Below, piece after piece: positions 43,423 through 53,420 of a stretch of 64,000 bases of DNA. The stretch's first letter is position 1; the number at the start of each line of letters is the position of its first letter. Under the pieces are notes generated by a model. It had not been told where the DNA came from. It made no database searches and was given only the letters and a program-made list of their open reading frames with translations. This DNA is from Clostridium cadaveris (GTDB lineage: Bacteria > Bacillota > Clostridia > Clostridiales > Clostridiaceae). Made by a program: the position numbers and the translations under genes. The stretch covers positions 381,001-445,000 of the forward strand of contig NZ_CP076620.1 of NCBI RefSeq assembly GCF_020911725.1, written 5' to 3'.

Positions 43423-43554
43423 TTATCCACAAAAATAACTACTGAAAATACAAGGGATTACACAAATATTAAAAAAATAATAAACATGATATCAAGAGGT
43501 AAACCACAAAAAAAACATACTTATTCACAATTTATGCACAGAAAATGTGGATAA
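43423..43554. other. Cluster of four DnaA boxes
   Basis: TTATCCACA (43423-43431, +), TTATTCACA (43521-43529, +), TTATGCACA (43532-43540, +) and TTATCCACA on the minus strand (43546-43554). All fit the TTATNCACA consensus and two are perfect. They lie just upstream of the promoter for the gene at 43653. No dnaA, dnaN or rpmH is present in the window, so this is a DnaA-binding cluster rather than a recognised oriC. Confidence 0.65.
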
Positions 43555-43598
43555 CTTTTTAAAATGTGAAAAACTTATTGAATTTTCATTCAAAAATT

Positions 43599-43627
43599 TT
43601 GACATAGCTTTTTTTAAACATTATATT
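43599..43627 (+). promoter_or_regulatory. Sigma-A promoter of the DUF3899-like gene
   Basis: TTGACA (43599-43604), 17-bp spacer, TATATT (43622-43627). It starts 45 bp after the last DnaA box, so DnaA could influence it. Confidence 0.75.
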
Positions 43628-43652
43628 ATTATTAAAGAGAGGATGGGGTAGT

Positions 43653-44003
43653 ATGAACAATTGGATAAAAACTATTATAATTGGGAACTTATATTGCTTA
43701 GTATTTTTAGGACTTGGGGCATTATTTAAATTTAATTGGATAAGTATAGCAAATGGATTGTTTTATAGTATATCTTTATTTGTTATTGTAGGACTTATTG
43801 CTATGCTTAACCCCAAAAAAACATTGATAAAAAATGGTGAATCAATTAAGAGGGTTCCGCTTAAGGAAAGATTAACAAAGGGAAATGATATGATATCAAA
43901 GGGATATAGGTTGTTCTTATATTGCTTTATAATAAGTTTAATAATCGCGGTTTATTCCTATTTTATTTATGAAATTGGAGCAAAAGCTCTTGGAATAGTG
44001 TAA
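43653..44003 (+). CDS. Small membrane protein (DUF3899-like)
   Basis: 116 residues with three membrane segments (about 5-24, 28-50, 87-108) and a conserved-looking central loop IKRVPLKERLTKGNDMISKG. This pattern fits DUF3899 proteins of unknown role. It begins the run of genes toward the phosphodiesterase (11-nt gap) and TcaA-like gene, with its own strong promoter. Confidence 0.7.
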   Translation: MNNWIKTIIIGNLYCLVFLGLGALFKFNWISIANGLFYSISLFVIVGLIAMLNPKKTLIKNGESIKRVPLKERLTKGNDMISKGYRLFLYCFIISLIIAVYSYFIYEIGAKALGIV

Positions 44004-44014
44004 GGAGAAAATAT

Positions 44015-45334
44015 ATGGAAAATGGTATTGAAAGATCCAAATATCTTATAGTAATTTCATTAGATTCTTTAAATACAAGAGATTTGGATTATATAAAAGA
44101 GCTTCCGAATTTTAAAGAGATTTTAAAGAAAGGAGCTTACATAAAAAAAGTTCAAGGAGTATATCCTTCGTTAACTTATTGTGCACATACTTCTATGGTT
44201 ACGGGAATGTATCCAGATCGACATGGCATATATAACAATGAGATATTTGATCCTTATGCAGAGATACAGCGCTGGAATTGGGAATCTAAGTATATAAAGA
44301 CTAAAACTATAGTAGATGCTGCAAAGGAAAAAGGTCTTAAAATAGCATCTATTTTTTGGCCTGTCATGGGAAAATGCAAAGCAGACTATGTAATACCGGA
44401 GATTTGGCCTGTAAATGGTGAAAATCAAGCGGTTGTCACAATAAAAAATGGGACACCATTTTATGTTTTAGATAATTTTCTGCGTTATAGAAAAGAACTT
44501 GACGGAAAGAAAGAACCAAACTTAGATGAATTTATTTTAAAGATAATAGAGAGAACCATAATAAAAAAGAAACCAAATCTAATTTTGGCGCATCTCATAC
44601 ATGTGGATGAATTTAGGCATTTATATGGTACATTTTCCGATAAAGCAAAAGAAGCACTTAAAGCATCTGATGGAAGAATAGGAAAAATAATAGAGGCTTC
44701 TCAAAAAGCTGGAACTTATGATGATACTACTTTTATAATATTAGGAGACCATGGATTTAGGGATGTAAAATATATGGTTAATTTAAATGTTGCTTTAGAA
44801 AAAGAAGGATTTATAGAATTGGATAAAGACGGTAGTTTGAAATCATGGAAAGTATTTTGTAACACTAGTGATGGAAGTGCACAAATTCATATAAAAGATG
44901 AATTCAAAGATGAATTGAGAAGTAAGGTTTTTGAAATTCTACATTCATGGATGAAGGATTATGGAATAGCAGAAGTTTACTCTAAAGATCAGTGTAGAGA
45001 AAAAAAAGTAGATGGCGATTTTGAATTTATGATAGAAGCTGAAGATGGATACTATTTTAGAAACTTTTTAAGAGGACATCATGTAGTTGAAGAAATAGAA
45101 CCAGAAAACATGAACAAGAGTCAAGACGAAAGACATGTTGCCACTCATGGCTATGATCCAGATAGAGACGATTATAAATCTTTATTTATTGCCTGCGGAA
45201 GGTCAGTAAAAGGAGGAGCAGTTTTAGAAACAGGATGCTTAGTTGATGCTGCACCAACCTTCGCAGAGATATTGGGTATAGATTTTAATGGAACTGAAGG
45301 TAACGTATTAAAAGAACTCTTAAAGGAAAGATAG
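44015..45334 (+). CDS. Alkaline-phosphatase-superfamily phosphodiesterase
   Basis: 439 residues. It resembles nucleotide pyrophosphatase/phosphodiesterases: SLDSLNTRDLDYI (first metal Asp), PSLTYCAHTSMVTGMYPDRH (nucleophile Thr in SLTY), HVDEFRHLYG (metal Asp and His), LGDHGFRD (Asp-His pair) and ATHGYDPDRD (last His). No signal peptide, so it is probably cytosolic. The substrate may be a nucleotide, glycerophosphodiester or phosphonate. It is cotranscribed with neighbours (11-nt and 16-nt gaps). Confidence 0.88.
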   Translation: MENGIERSKYLIVISLDSLNTRDLDYIKELPNFKEILKKGAYIKKVQGVYPSLTYCAHTSMVTGMYPDRHGIYNNEIFDPYAEIQRWNWESKYIKTKTIVDAAKEKGLKIASIFWPVMGKCKADYVIPEIWPVNGENQAVVTIKNGTPFYVLDNFLRYRKELDGKKEPNLDEFILKIIERTIIKKKPNLILAHLIHVDEFRHLYGTFSDKAKEALKASDGRIGKIIEASQKAGTYDDTTFIILGDHGFRDVKYMVNLNVALEKEGFIELDKDGSLKSWKVFCNTSDGSAQIHIKDEFKDELRSKVFEILHSWMKDYGIAEVYSKDQCREKKVDGDFEFMIEAEDGYYFRNFLRGHHVVEEIEPENMNKSQDERHVATHGYDPDRDDYKSLFIACGRSVKGGAVLETGCLVDAAPTFAEILGIDFNGTEGNVLKELLKER

Positions 45335-45350
45335 AAACTTAAAAGATGAG

Positions 45351-46604
45351 GTGAATACAATAGACGCATTCAAAGAAAAAATGAAGAAGTATTGGAATAT
45401 TGTAATTGATACATTAAAAAAGTACGATAACAAGAGGAATAGAATTATAGCTCTGTGCGCAGTAGCTTTAATAGTTGGTGTTTCAAGTTACTTATGGGTT
45501 TCAAGAGATGATAGCAGGACAAAGACTATAAACAAATTTGAAGCTGTTTTAAAGAGTAGAAATCCATACAATGTATACAAACAGATAAGCTTTGAAAATA
45601 AAGGTATAAAGCTTAATGATGAAAATATAAAACCTTTTGTGGATTATATAAATTCAGATGAAACTAGAAGGGATGAAATCTTAAGGTCATTAAGGTTTGA
45701 CAACTCAGAGGGAGATAAGCTTATAAGTGTAAAAAATGATGGTAATAAATATTTTATCGAACTTAAGGGTATTTATATGACATTATCAACAAATCTTAAA
45801 GATACAGAGATTTATCTTCAAGATAAGCTTTATTGCAGAAGCGATAGAGATAACTACTCTGAAAAATTTGGACCTTTAATTCCTGGAATTTATGATATAA
45901 GAGCTAAAATAAAAGGTCCATTTGGGGAAATAGAATCTTCAGATAAATTTTCTTTAATAAGCAAAAATTCAAAGGTAGATATACCTGTGAAGGCAGTAAA
46001 TGTAAGCGTGGAAGGAAACTACACAGACAGTAAAGTATTTATAAATGGAGAAGACACAGGAAAGACTATAGATCAATTCAAAAATATAGGGCCTATGCCA
46101 AGTGATGGATCTTTAAAAATTCATGTGGAAAAGAACTTTCCATGGAGCGTGGTAAAAAGTGAGGAAAAAGCAGTAGAGCATTTATCTTATTTAAGATTTG
46201 ATTTAAATCCGATGACAGAGGAGTTAAGAAAGAATTTAGAGGTTTCATATAATGAATTTTATAAAAATTTCTTTGAAGCATTAAATAAAGAAGATATTAA
46301 CCTTATAACAGGATGCACTGAAAGGGTGAAAAAATCTCTTTATGTCAGATATAACAAGAAATCTCTTATAATAAGCAACAGCTATAATCTTGAAGATTTG
46401 AAGTGGCAAAAGGATGCTATATCTATAGAAAATAAAGATGGAATCTTTTCAACATTTGCTATAGCAGATGTGAGCTATAAGGAAAAGAAAAGTTTATCCA
46501 TAATTCCATTAAATGAAGAGAAAAAGAATGTATCATTTAAAACTGTAATGACGTATAATACTGAGAGTAATAAATGGATAGTTACTGAAGTAAGCGAAAT
46601 ATAG
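45351..46604 (+). CDS. TcaA-like membrane-anchored protein
   Basis: Up to 417 residues: a short cytosolic N-terminus, one transmembrane segment (about residues 32-49) and a long external part with the successive domains of the TcaA/YvbJ family (ITLSTNLKDTEIYL-type strands and a C-terminal NTF2-like domain). TcaA proteins are linked to cell-envelope and glycopeptide responses. The start is doubtful: GAGGTG is the ribosome site and contains the only near GTG (45351), leaving ATA (45360) or ATG (45381). The N-terminal zinc ribbon of many relatives is absent. Confidence 0.8.
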   Translation: MNTIDAFKEKMKKYWNIVIDTLKKYDNKRNRIIALCAVALIVGVSSYLWVSRDDSRTKTINKFEAVLKSRNPYNVYKQISFENKGIKLNDENIKPFVDYINSDETRRDEILRSLRFDNSEGDKLISVKNDGNKYFIELKGIYMTLSTNLKDTEIYLQDKLYCRSDRDNYSEKFGPLIPGIYDIRAKIKGPFGEIESSDKFSLISKNSKVDIPVKAVNVSVEGNYTDSKVFINGEDTGKTIDQFKNIGPMPSDGSLKIHVEKNFPWSVVKSEEKAVEHLSYLRFDLNPMTEELRKNLEVSYNEFYKNFFEALNKEDINLITGCTERVKKSLYVRYNKKSLIISNSYNLEDLKWQKDAISIENKDGIFSTFAIADVSYKEKKSLSIIPLNEEKKNVSFKTVMTYNTESNKWIVTEVSEI

Positions 46605-46636
46605 ATTTTGCTAAAATAAAATATAAGAGAAAATTT

Positions 46637-46672
46637 AGAGGGTTCTGGGAAAATCTCAGGACTCTTTTTAGG
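46637..46672 (+). terminator. Probable intrinsic terminator
   Basis: AGAGGGTTCTGGGA pairs with TCTCAGGACTCTT through several wobble pairs, followed by TTTTT. It ends the 43.6-46.6 kb transcript. Confidence 0.6.
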
Positions 46673-46819
46673 TTGAAATAAAATGTAATAAAAAGGGAGT
46701 TTCTATTGTAAGGGTATAAAATTTATGTGGAATTTTATTATACCTGTAACAAATATGTAGTTTATTCATAGAATGTATTAGTATCATAAATATCCTAAAG
46801 ATGATAAGGAGAGATGTAA

Positions 46820-48403
46820 ATGGATAACAAGGAATTCAAATCATTTATAAGTGATGTTGATGAATTCGTAGAATGTACATGTAATAATGGAGAAGCATAT
46901 TTTGACTTTGGAGAAGATGTACAATCTGATGATGAGTCAATGGAATTTATGAGTGATGACCTAAATAACTTTGATAATATTAGTATAGAAGAATTAACAA
47001 AAGAAGTTGACAATTTAGATCAAGGATTTGAGTTTTCAGAAAAATGGGAATATGGTAGTGATAGTTTTGGATGTAATGATGGTTTTAAGGACTATATAGG
47101 TGAAGTAGAAGTAGATGATAAATGTTGCTGTGGACATCATGAGAATCCTTGCTGTAAACATGGAAACTGTGAAAATCAATCTTGTTTTCAACAAGATGGA
47201 AACTGCGAAAACGATTGCTTTAAACCATGCAAACCACATCCCAAATATGCTTGTCTTAAAGTTTATAAGCATGTAGACAAGAGTGAAGCTTTAGACGGAG
47301 AAGTATTAAGATATTGCATAAAGATAGAGAATAAGGGAAACGCAACAGCATTTAATATAAAATTAACAGATATTCTTCCACTAGGTTTAAGCTTGATTAA
47401 GGGATCATTAAAAGTTTCAGGATGTCATCGCTGTCATAGAGGAACATTGAGTAATCTCAGCTTAGGTTCTCTTGAACCATGCGAAATAATAAAGATAACT
47501 TTTGAAGCAAGAATTGCATGCGGAACTTCAGGAATATTAACAAACTTTGCAGATGTAACTTATTGTTACGCAACTAGCAGATGTGGAGATATAAAGTGTG
47601 ACAGTACTAGAAGTAATAATGCTGTAACGAATGTAACAACAACTCCAATAAGTATGGTTATGACCGCTAATAGAACTGTAGTTTCAGTAGGTGAAGAGAT
47701 TGTTTATAACGTAAGTATTACTAATAATGGTGCAATTCAAGTTGACAACTTTACACTAAAGGATACTTTAGACTCTGATTTATCCTGCATAGAGGTTAGA
47801 GTTGGATCTACTATTTACCCATGTAGTGGATTAGCAAGTGGAATAAATATAGGTTCATTAGGACCTGGAGAAACTAAGAATGTTTCTATTAGAGCTAGGG
47901 TTCAGGACTTCCCAAGTGATGGAGTAATAAATAATTCAGCAACAGGAACATTTACTAGAAATGGACAACAATTATGCCCTGTTAGCAGTAATACTGTTTC
48001 AGTGAATGTGGTGTTATATATGTGCAGACCAGCATCAGTTGAAGATAAGATAAGAGTATCTTGTGCAAATGGACCAGTTCATACAGTAACAGACGCTATT
48101 GCAAATGTAAAAGTTTTAGATGTCAAAGAAGAAAGAAAATGCGGTTGTGAATGTGGAAGGTACAAGAAGGTTCGTGTATCTGGAATAATAAATCTATGCA
48201 TCAAATATGATACTTGTTCTGGATGTGAGAAGAAAATCATAAAGAAAGTACCTTTCTGTATGACTATAAAGGTACCTCGTAGCTTCGTTTATAATAAGAA
48301 TTACTGCATAACAGTAGAACCAAAAGAAATATGTACAAAGATTTGCTGTGGATTTGAAATTGCAACTATAATAAAATTAATTGTATGCTTAGTTAGCTTA
48401 TAG
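46820..48403 (+). CDS. Cys-rich double-DUF11 protein with SPOCS-like C-terminus, likely spore surface
   Basis: 527 residues with no signal peptide. An acidic N-terminal region (about 1-90) leads to a Cys/His-rich block (about 95-145, many CC and CxxxC patterns). Two DUF11 beta domains follow (about 150-255 and 275-395). The C-terminal 130 residues, with KVRVSGIINLCIKYDTCSGC, resemble a SPOCS/DUF3794 domain of spore-coat morphogenesis proteins. It is probably cytosolic in the mother cell and cross-linked into the spore coat or exosporium; this is inferred. The neighbouring uvsE is a spore-associated repair gene. Confidence 0.75.
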   Translation: MDNKEFKSFISDVDEFVECTCNNGEAYFDFGEDVQSDDESMEFMSDDLNNFDNISIEELTKEVDNLDQGFEFSEKWEYGSDSFGCNDGFKDYIGEVEVDDKCCCGHHENPCCKHGNCENQSCFQQDGNCENDCFKPCKPHPKYACLKVYKHVDKSEALDGEVLRYCIKIENKGNATAFNIKLTDILPLGLSLIKGSLKVSGCHRCHRGTLSNLSLGSLEPCEIIKITFEARIACGTSGILTNFADVTYCYATSRCGDIKCDSTRSNNAVTNVTTTPISMVMTANRTVVSVGEEIVYNVSITNNGAIQVDNFTLKDTLDSDLSCIEVRVGSTIYPCSGLASGINIGSLGPGETKNVSIRARVQDFPSDGVINNSATGTFTRNGQQLCPVSSNTVSVNVVLYMCRPASVEDKIRVSCANGPVHTVTDAIANVKVLDVKEERKCGCECGRYKKVRVSGIINLCIKYDTCSGCEKKIIKKVPFCMTIKVPRSFVYNKNYCITVEPKEICTKICCGFEIATIIKLIVCLVSL

Positions 48404-48433
48404 GATTTAAACTCAATATAACTTTCTAAAATA

Positions 48434-48468
48434 CGACCTCTATATTGCGATATGGAGGTCTTTTTATA
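48434..48468 (+). terminator. Intrinsic terminator
   Basis: GACCTCTATAT / ATATGGAGGTC stem with a short GCG-type loop, followed by TTTTTATA. Confidence 0.85.
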
Positions 48469-48558
48469 ATGTCTAAATGAAAGCTATGTAAATATAAAAG
48501 GATAAAGCTATAAAAGTTGGTTAAATTATATTTATAAATAAGAGTATGGGGTGAATAT

Positions 48559-49512
48559 ATGAGAGTTAGACTAGGTTACGTAGCTATAGCTTTAAATCTT
48601 CCTAAAGTTACTTCATCCAGTTCAGTGACATTCACAAATTACAATAAAATATCTAATGAAGAAGAAAAACTCGATAAGCTAAAAAAAGTAACTTTATCAA
48701 ATTTAGATGACCTCATGAAAATACTTCAATACAATGTCGAACATGACATACATTTTTATAGAATAACATCTACATTAGTTCCGCTTGGAACGCATCCAGA
48801 AGTTATGTGGAATTATAGAAGTATATTTAAAAAAGATTTTAAGTACTTAGGAGATTTTATAAAGCTCAACAACTTAAGAGTAGATACTCATCCTAATGAA
48901 TTTAATGTTATAAATAGCATAAGAGAAGATGTAGTTGAAAATACAATAAGAAATTTATGGGCTCATATTCATCTATTTGAAGATATGGGTTACGAAAATG
49001 GCAAAATGGTACTTCATGTAGGCAGTAGTCAGGGAGGAAGAAAGAATGCCATGGAAAGGTTTATAAGAAATTTTAAATCACTACCAAAAGATATAAGTGA
49101 AAGGGTGATACTAGAAAATGATGATAAAACTTTTACGGCTCAGGAAGTCTTACGTATCTGCAAAGAAGTTAACGCACCGATGGTCTTTGATGTTCATCAT
49201 CACTTGTGTAATAATCAGGGCGAAGCAGTTGAAACTTTTCTAGAGGATATATTTCATACATGGGATAAGGAAGTATATCCTCCAAAAGTTCATTTCTCAT
49301 CTCCAAAAGAGGGAGATAGGGATAGAAAACATCACGATTATATAAATAGTTATGACTTTATGAAATTTATTGAAGATTGCAAAAGGATAAATAGAGATAT
49401 AGATGTGATGATAGAAGCCAAAGGCAAAGATCAGGCTATGTTCAAACTAATTGATGAACTTAGAGAAAAAGCTGGATATACGTGGATTGATGGGACCAGT
49501 TTTGAAGTTTAG
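48559..49512 (+). CDS. uvsE: UV damage endonuclease UvsE
   Basis: 317 residues, TIM barrel. It nicks DNA 5' of UV photoproducts in a repair route independent of UvrABC. Diagnostic stretches are RVRLGYVAIALNLP at the start, RVDTHPNEFNVINS near residue 112, VILENDDKTFTAQEV near 188 and FDVHHHLCNNQGEA near 210, which carry metal-binding residues. GGGGTG precedes the ATG. In spore formers it supports spore UV survival, which fits the spore-coat-like gene before it. Confidence 0.93.
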   Translation: MRVRLGYVAIALNLPKVTSSSSVTFTNYNKISNEEEKLDKLKKVTLSNLDDLMKILQYNVEHDIHFYRITSTLVPLGTHPEVMWNYRSIFKKDFKYLGDFIKLNNLRVDTHPNEFNVINSIREDVVENTIRNLWAHIHLFEDMGYENGKMVLHVGSSQGGRKNAMERFIRNFKSLPKDISERVILENDDKTFTAQEVLRICKEVNAPMVFDVHHHLCNNQGEAVETFLEDIFHTWDKEVYPPKVHFSSPKEGDRDRKHHDYINSYDFMKFIEDCKRINRDIDVMIEAKGKDQAMFKLIDELREKAGYTWIDGTSFEV

Positions 49513-49513
49513 C

Positions 49514-49539
49514 GTAGTGAAGAGTGAAAAGTTCAGCAG
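49514..49539 (+). repeat. Dispersed 34-nt repeat, copy 3 (partial)
   Basis: GTAGTGAAGAGTGAAAAGTT lies 1 nt after the uvsE stop codon and matches the right half of the family consensus. Confidence 0.45.
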
Positions 49540-49565
49540 GGAACAGGGAAAGATAATGGTTTGAG

Positions 49566-49596
49566 AAAAAGGCTGCCTATAATGAGCAGCCTTTTG
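49566..49596. terminator. Bidirectional intrinsic terminator
   Basis: AAAAAGGCTGC / GCAGCCTTTT stem with a 9-nt loop between convergent uvsE and mnmA. Confidence 0.85.
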
Positions 49597-49610
49597 TTAC
49601 CTATAAAATT

Positions 49611-50738
<1,128 letters not shown>

Positions 50739-50959
50739 CTATCTTATCAACCTTTCATTTAATATCAAAATCTCTTATTTAATAATACCCTTAATTGATA
50801 AAAATTAAAAGTCCTCCATTATATTAATATTTTCAGTGATACTACTGTAGTTATTATAACTTCTTTTTTATAAATAATTAAATTTATTTAATTTTTTATT
50901 ATAAATCCGGATGTTTTTTTGATGTTTTTATATTTATGAAATTTCTGACTTTACATTTA
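50739..50959. other. AT-rich region upstream of mnmA and the riboswitch
   Basis: Divergent gap of about 220 nt leading into the riboswitch region. No ORF or clear structure besides A/T runs. Confidence 0.4.
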
Positions 50960-50988
50960 TGGACATTTTTTAGCCAATATGATATATT
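50960..50988 (+). promoter_or_regulatory. Promoter of the B12-riboswitch operon
   Basis: TGGACA (50960-50965), 17-bp spacer, TATATT (50983-50988), about 35 nt before the riboswitch. Confidence 0.6.
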
Positions 50989-51023
50989 CTCATAGAGTAA
51001 AGTATGATAATTATATATGAATG

Positions 51024-51172
51024 ATATTGGTCATTAAAAGGAAGATGGATGAGATTTCCACACAGTACCGCTACTGTAATTAGGGAGTATTGATTAATTT
51101 ATGTCACTGAGTTTTTGACTTGGGAAGGCTTAATTAATATTATGATCTATAAGTCAGGATACTTACCAATAT
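51024..51172 (+). promoter_or_regulatory. Cobalamin riboswitch
   Basis: A closing stem ATATTGGT / ACCAATAT (51024-51031 and 51165-51172) encloses the landmark boxes in order: GAGATTTCC, CAGTACCGCTACTGTAA, GTCACTGAG, TGGGAAGG and TAAGTCAGGATACTTACC. These match the B12-box core of adenosylcobalamin riboswitches. It precedes the btuFCD-like operon, so B12 should repress uptake. Downstream hairpins (51186-51245) probably form the expression platform. Confidence 0.92.
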
Positions 51173-51182
51173 TAAAGATATC

Positions 51183-51245
51183 GATACTCTTCGAGTAAAG
51201 AGTGATATTACAGTAGTTTAAAAACTACATTATTACTTAGAGTAT
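51183..51245 (+). promoter_or_regulatory. Possible expression platform of the B12 riboswitch
   Basis: ACTCTT / AAGAGT and GTAGTTT / AAACTAC small hairpins lie inside a longer pair GATACTCT (51183-51190) / AGAGTATC (51239-51246). No T-run follows, so control may be at translation or by alternative folding; this is inference. Confidence 0.45.
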
Positions 51246-51311
51246 CCTTATATATTCATAGAAATTATAATCTTTAACTAAATTATAATTTTGAATAAAA
51301 GGAGATTAACA

Positions 51312-52325
51312 ATGAAAAAATCTAAAAAATTACTTACACTTCTAATGGGCTTAATGCTTATCTTTAGCTTTGCAGCTTGTGGTAACACAGCAAAAAGTGA
51401 AAATGTAGGAAAAAAGGACGATCCTTCTACTTCTAAATCTCATTATCCTGTAACTATAAAAACTTATAACTATAAAAAAGAACCTATTGAAATAACTTTT
51501 AATAAAGCACCTGAAAAGGTTTTTGCGGTATATCAAAACTCTATAGAAACGCTACTTGCTTTAGGTTTAGAAGATAAAATCGTTGCGGCAGCTGGACTTG
51601 ACCATGACGTTAAACCTGAATTTCAAGAGGCTTTTAAAAAAATTAACTATTTAAAAGAATTTACGCCTTCGAAGGAAAGCGTTATAATGTCTGAGCCTGA
51701 TTTTATACTTGGATGGTATTCATTATTTGCTGATAAGAGACTTGGAGATGTTGATTACTGGAATAATAGTGGGGTAAATACATATATGTCTTTAAACAGT
51801 GGTGTTGTTAAGGAGAAAACTATTGATAATGAGATCATTGACATCTTAAACTTAGGTAAAATCTTCAATGTAGAAGATAAAGCTCAAGCTTTAGTTGATG
51901 AAATCAATGGAGAAGTAAAAAAAGCTACTGATGCTACTAAAGGCAAGGAAAAGCAAAGTACTTTAATTGTTGAATTTTCTAGTGACAAAATTGTTACTTA
52001 TGGTGCAAACACTTTAGGTGGAGATATGGTAACTAAATTAGGAGCTAACTTATTAAATACAGAAGGAAAAAATATTGGTAAAGAGGATTTAATTGAACTT
52101 AATCCTGATTCTATATTTGTAGTATATATGGATAGGGGAAATTCAGATGTTCCAAATCAAGAGATAAATAAAATCTTAAAAGACGACTCTCTTCAAAGTT
52201 TATCTGCTGTTAAAAACAAGAGAGTATATACAATTCCTCTAGGAGATATGTATTCTAGTGGTATAAGAACTGTAGATGGAATTAAAGCATTCTCAAATGG
52301 TTTATATGGAGATATAGAAAAGTAG
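51312..52325 (+). CDS. btuF: Cobalamin-type ABC transporter substrate-binding lipoprotein
   Basis: 337 residues from ATG 51312, preceded by AAGGAG; the in-frame TTG at 51291 is rejected. Signal and lipobox FSFAACG (Cys near residue 25) mark a lipoprotein. The periplasmic-binding fold of the BtuF/FhuD class follows (EKVFAVYQNSIETLLALGLE near residue 75). The B12 riboswitch suggests the ligand is cobalamin or a corrinoid, although relatives also bind siderophores. The next gene starts 9 nt after its stop. Confidence 0.88.
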   Translation: MKKSKKLLTLLMGLMLIFSFAACGNTAKSENVGKKDDPSTSKSHYPVTIKTYNYKKEPIEITFNKAPEKVFAVYQNSIETLLALGLEDKIVAAAGLDHDVKPEFQEAFKKINYLKEFTPSKESVIMSEPDFILGWYSLFADKRLGDVDYWNNSGVNTYMSLNSGVVKEKTIDNEIIDILNLGKIFNVEDKAQALVDEINGEVKKATDATKGKEKQSTLIVEFSSDKIVTYGANTLGGDMVTKLGANLLNTEGKNIGKEDLIELNPDSIFVVYMDRGNSDVPNQEINKILKDDSLQSLSAVKNKRVYTIPLGDMYSSGIRTVDGIKAFSNGLYGDIEK

Positions 52326-52334
52326 TGAGTTATT

Positions 52335-53420
52335 ATGAATAAACTTTACATAAAAAACAAAAAATCAAATAAATCTAAAGAAATACCTATGTATATAGGT
52401 GTTTCTCTTATTCTTTTAGTTTTACTTATAGCTTCAATTGGACTTGCTGTTGCAATTGGTTCTGTAAATATAACTATGAAAGAAGTTTATGATATTATAT
52501 TATTTAAACTATTTAATATTGGAGATTCCACCTTGGGAATAGGCCCAAAAGCTGATGTTGTTTGGCTAATCCGTATGCCTAGAATTGTTTTGGCAATAGC
52601 AGTTGGGGCTGGTTTATCAGTTATAGGTATAGTTATGCAAGCTATTGTAAAAAATCCTCTAGCTGATCCTTATATTCTTGGAGTTTCTTCAGGAGCTTCC
52701 CTCGGTGCAACACTTGCTGTAATGCTTGGTTTCGGCACAGCTTTTGGCAGTAAATCTATTGGCATTATGGGCTTTATAGGAGCATTTGGGATTTCAATGT
52801 TAGTTTTACTTATATCAAATATAGGTGGACGTACAAATTCGATAAAGCTTTTACTTGCTGGTATGGCTCTTAGTTCCGTATGTAGTGCATTTTCTAGTTT
52901 TATTATTTATTTTGCTAACAATGCTGAAGGAATGAAGACAATCAGCTTTTGGCTCATGGGCGGTTTATCAGGTGCGAAATGGCAAGACTCAACTTGGATT
53001 TTCTTTATAGTAATTATGGGAACTATATTTTTTATGACCCAGTATAGAACATTAAATCTTATGCTTCTTGGAGACGAAGTTTCTATTACATTAGGTACAG
53101 ATTTAAATAAATATAGACATGGTTATTTAATAGTAACTTCCTTAATGATAGGAGTGATCGTCTATGCTTCTGGTATGATTGGGTTTATAGGGCTTATTAT
53201 TCCTCATGTAGTTAGAATGATTTTTGGAACAGATCATAAGAAAATAATACCTGTTGCAGCCCTTGTAGGTTCAATATTCTTAATATGGGCAGATGTACTT
53301 TCAAGAACAATTGTAAAAGGAACAGAAATTCCTATTGGAATATTAATTTCAATGATAGGTGCTCCTTGCTTTGTATGGCTTATGGTTAAAAGATCCTATG
53401 GCTTTGGAGGAGATAAATAA
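52335..53420 (+). CDS. btuC: FecCD/BtuC-family ABC permease
   Basis: 361 residues, about ten membrane segments. RMPRIVLAIAVGAGLSVIGI and NPLADPYILGVSSGASLGA (residues about 104-122) are hallmarks of FecCD/BtuC permeases. GLIIPHVVRMIFG near 277 is also conserved. It forms the channel for the BtuF-bound ligand. TAATG overlap with the ATPase gene shows coupling. Confidence 0.92.
   Translation: MNKLYIKNKKSNKSKEIPMYIGVSLILLVLLIASIGLAVAIGSVNITMKEVYDIILFKLFNIGDSTLGIGPKADVVWLIRMPRIVLAIAVGAGLSVIGIVMQAIVKNPLADPYILGVSSGASLGATLAVMLGFGTAFGSKSIGIMGFIGAFGISMLVLLISNIGGRTNSIKLLLAGMALSSVCSAFSSFIIYFANNAEGMKTISFWLMGGLSGAKWQDSTWIFFIVIMGTIFFMTQYRTLNLMLLGDEVSITLGTDLNKYRHGYLIVTSLMIGVIVYASGMIGFIGLIIPHVVRMIFGTDHKKIIPVAALVGSIFLIWADVLSRTIVKGTEIPIGILISMIGAPCFVWLMVKRSYGFGGDK

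Noticed and set aside
43423..43554. Chromosomal origin (oriC)
   Set aside because: DnaA boxes are present, but dnaA, dnaN, recF, rpmH and gyrase genes are absent nearby, so oriC is not claimed.
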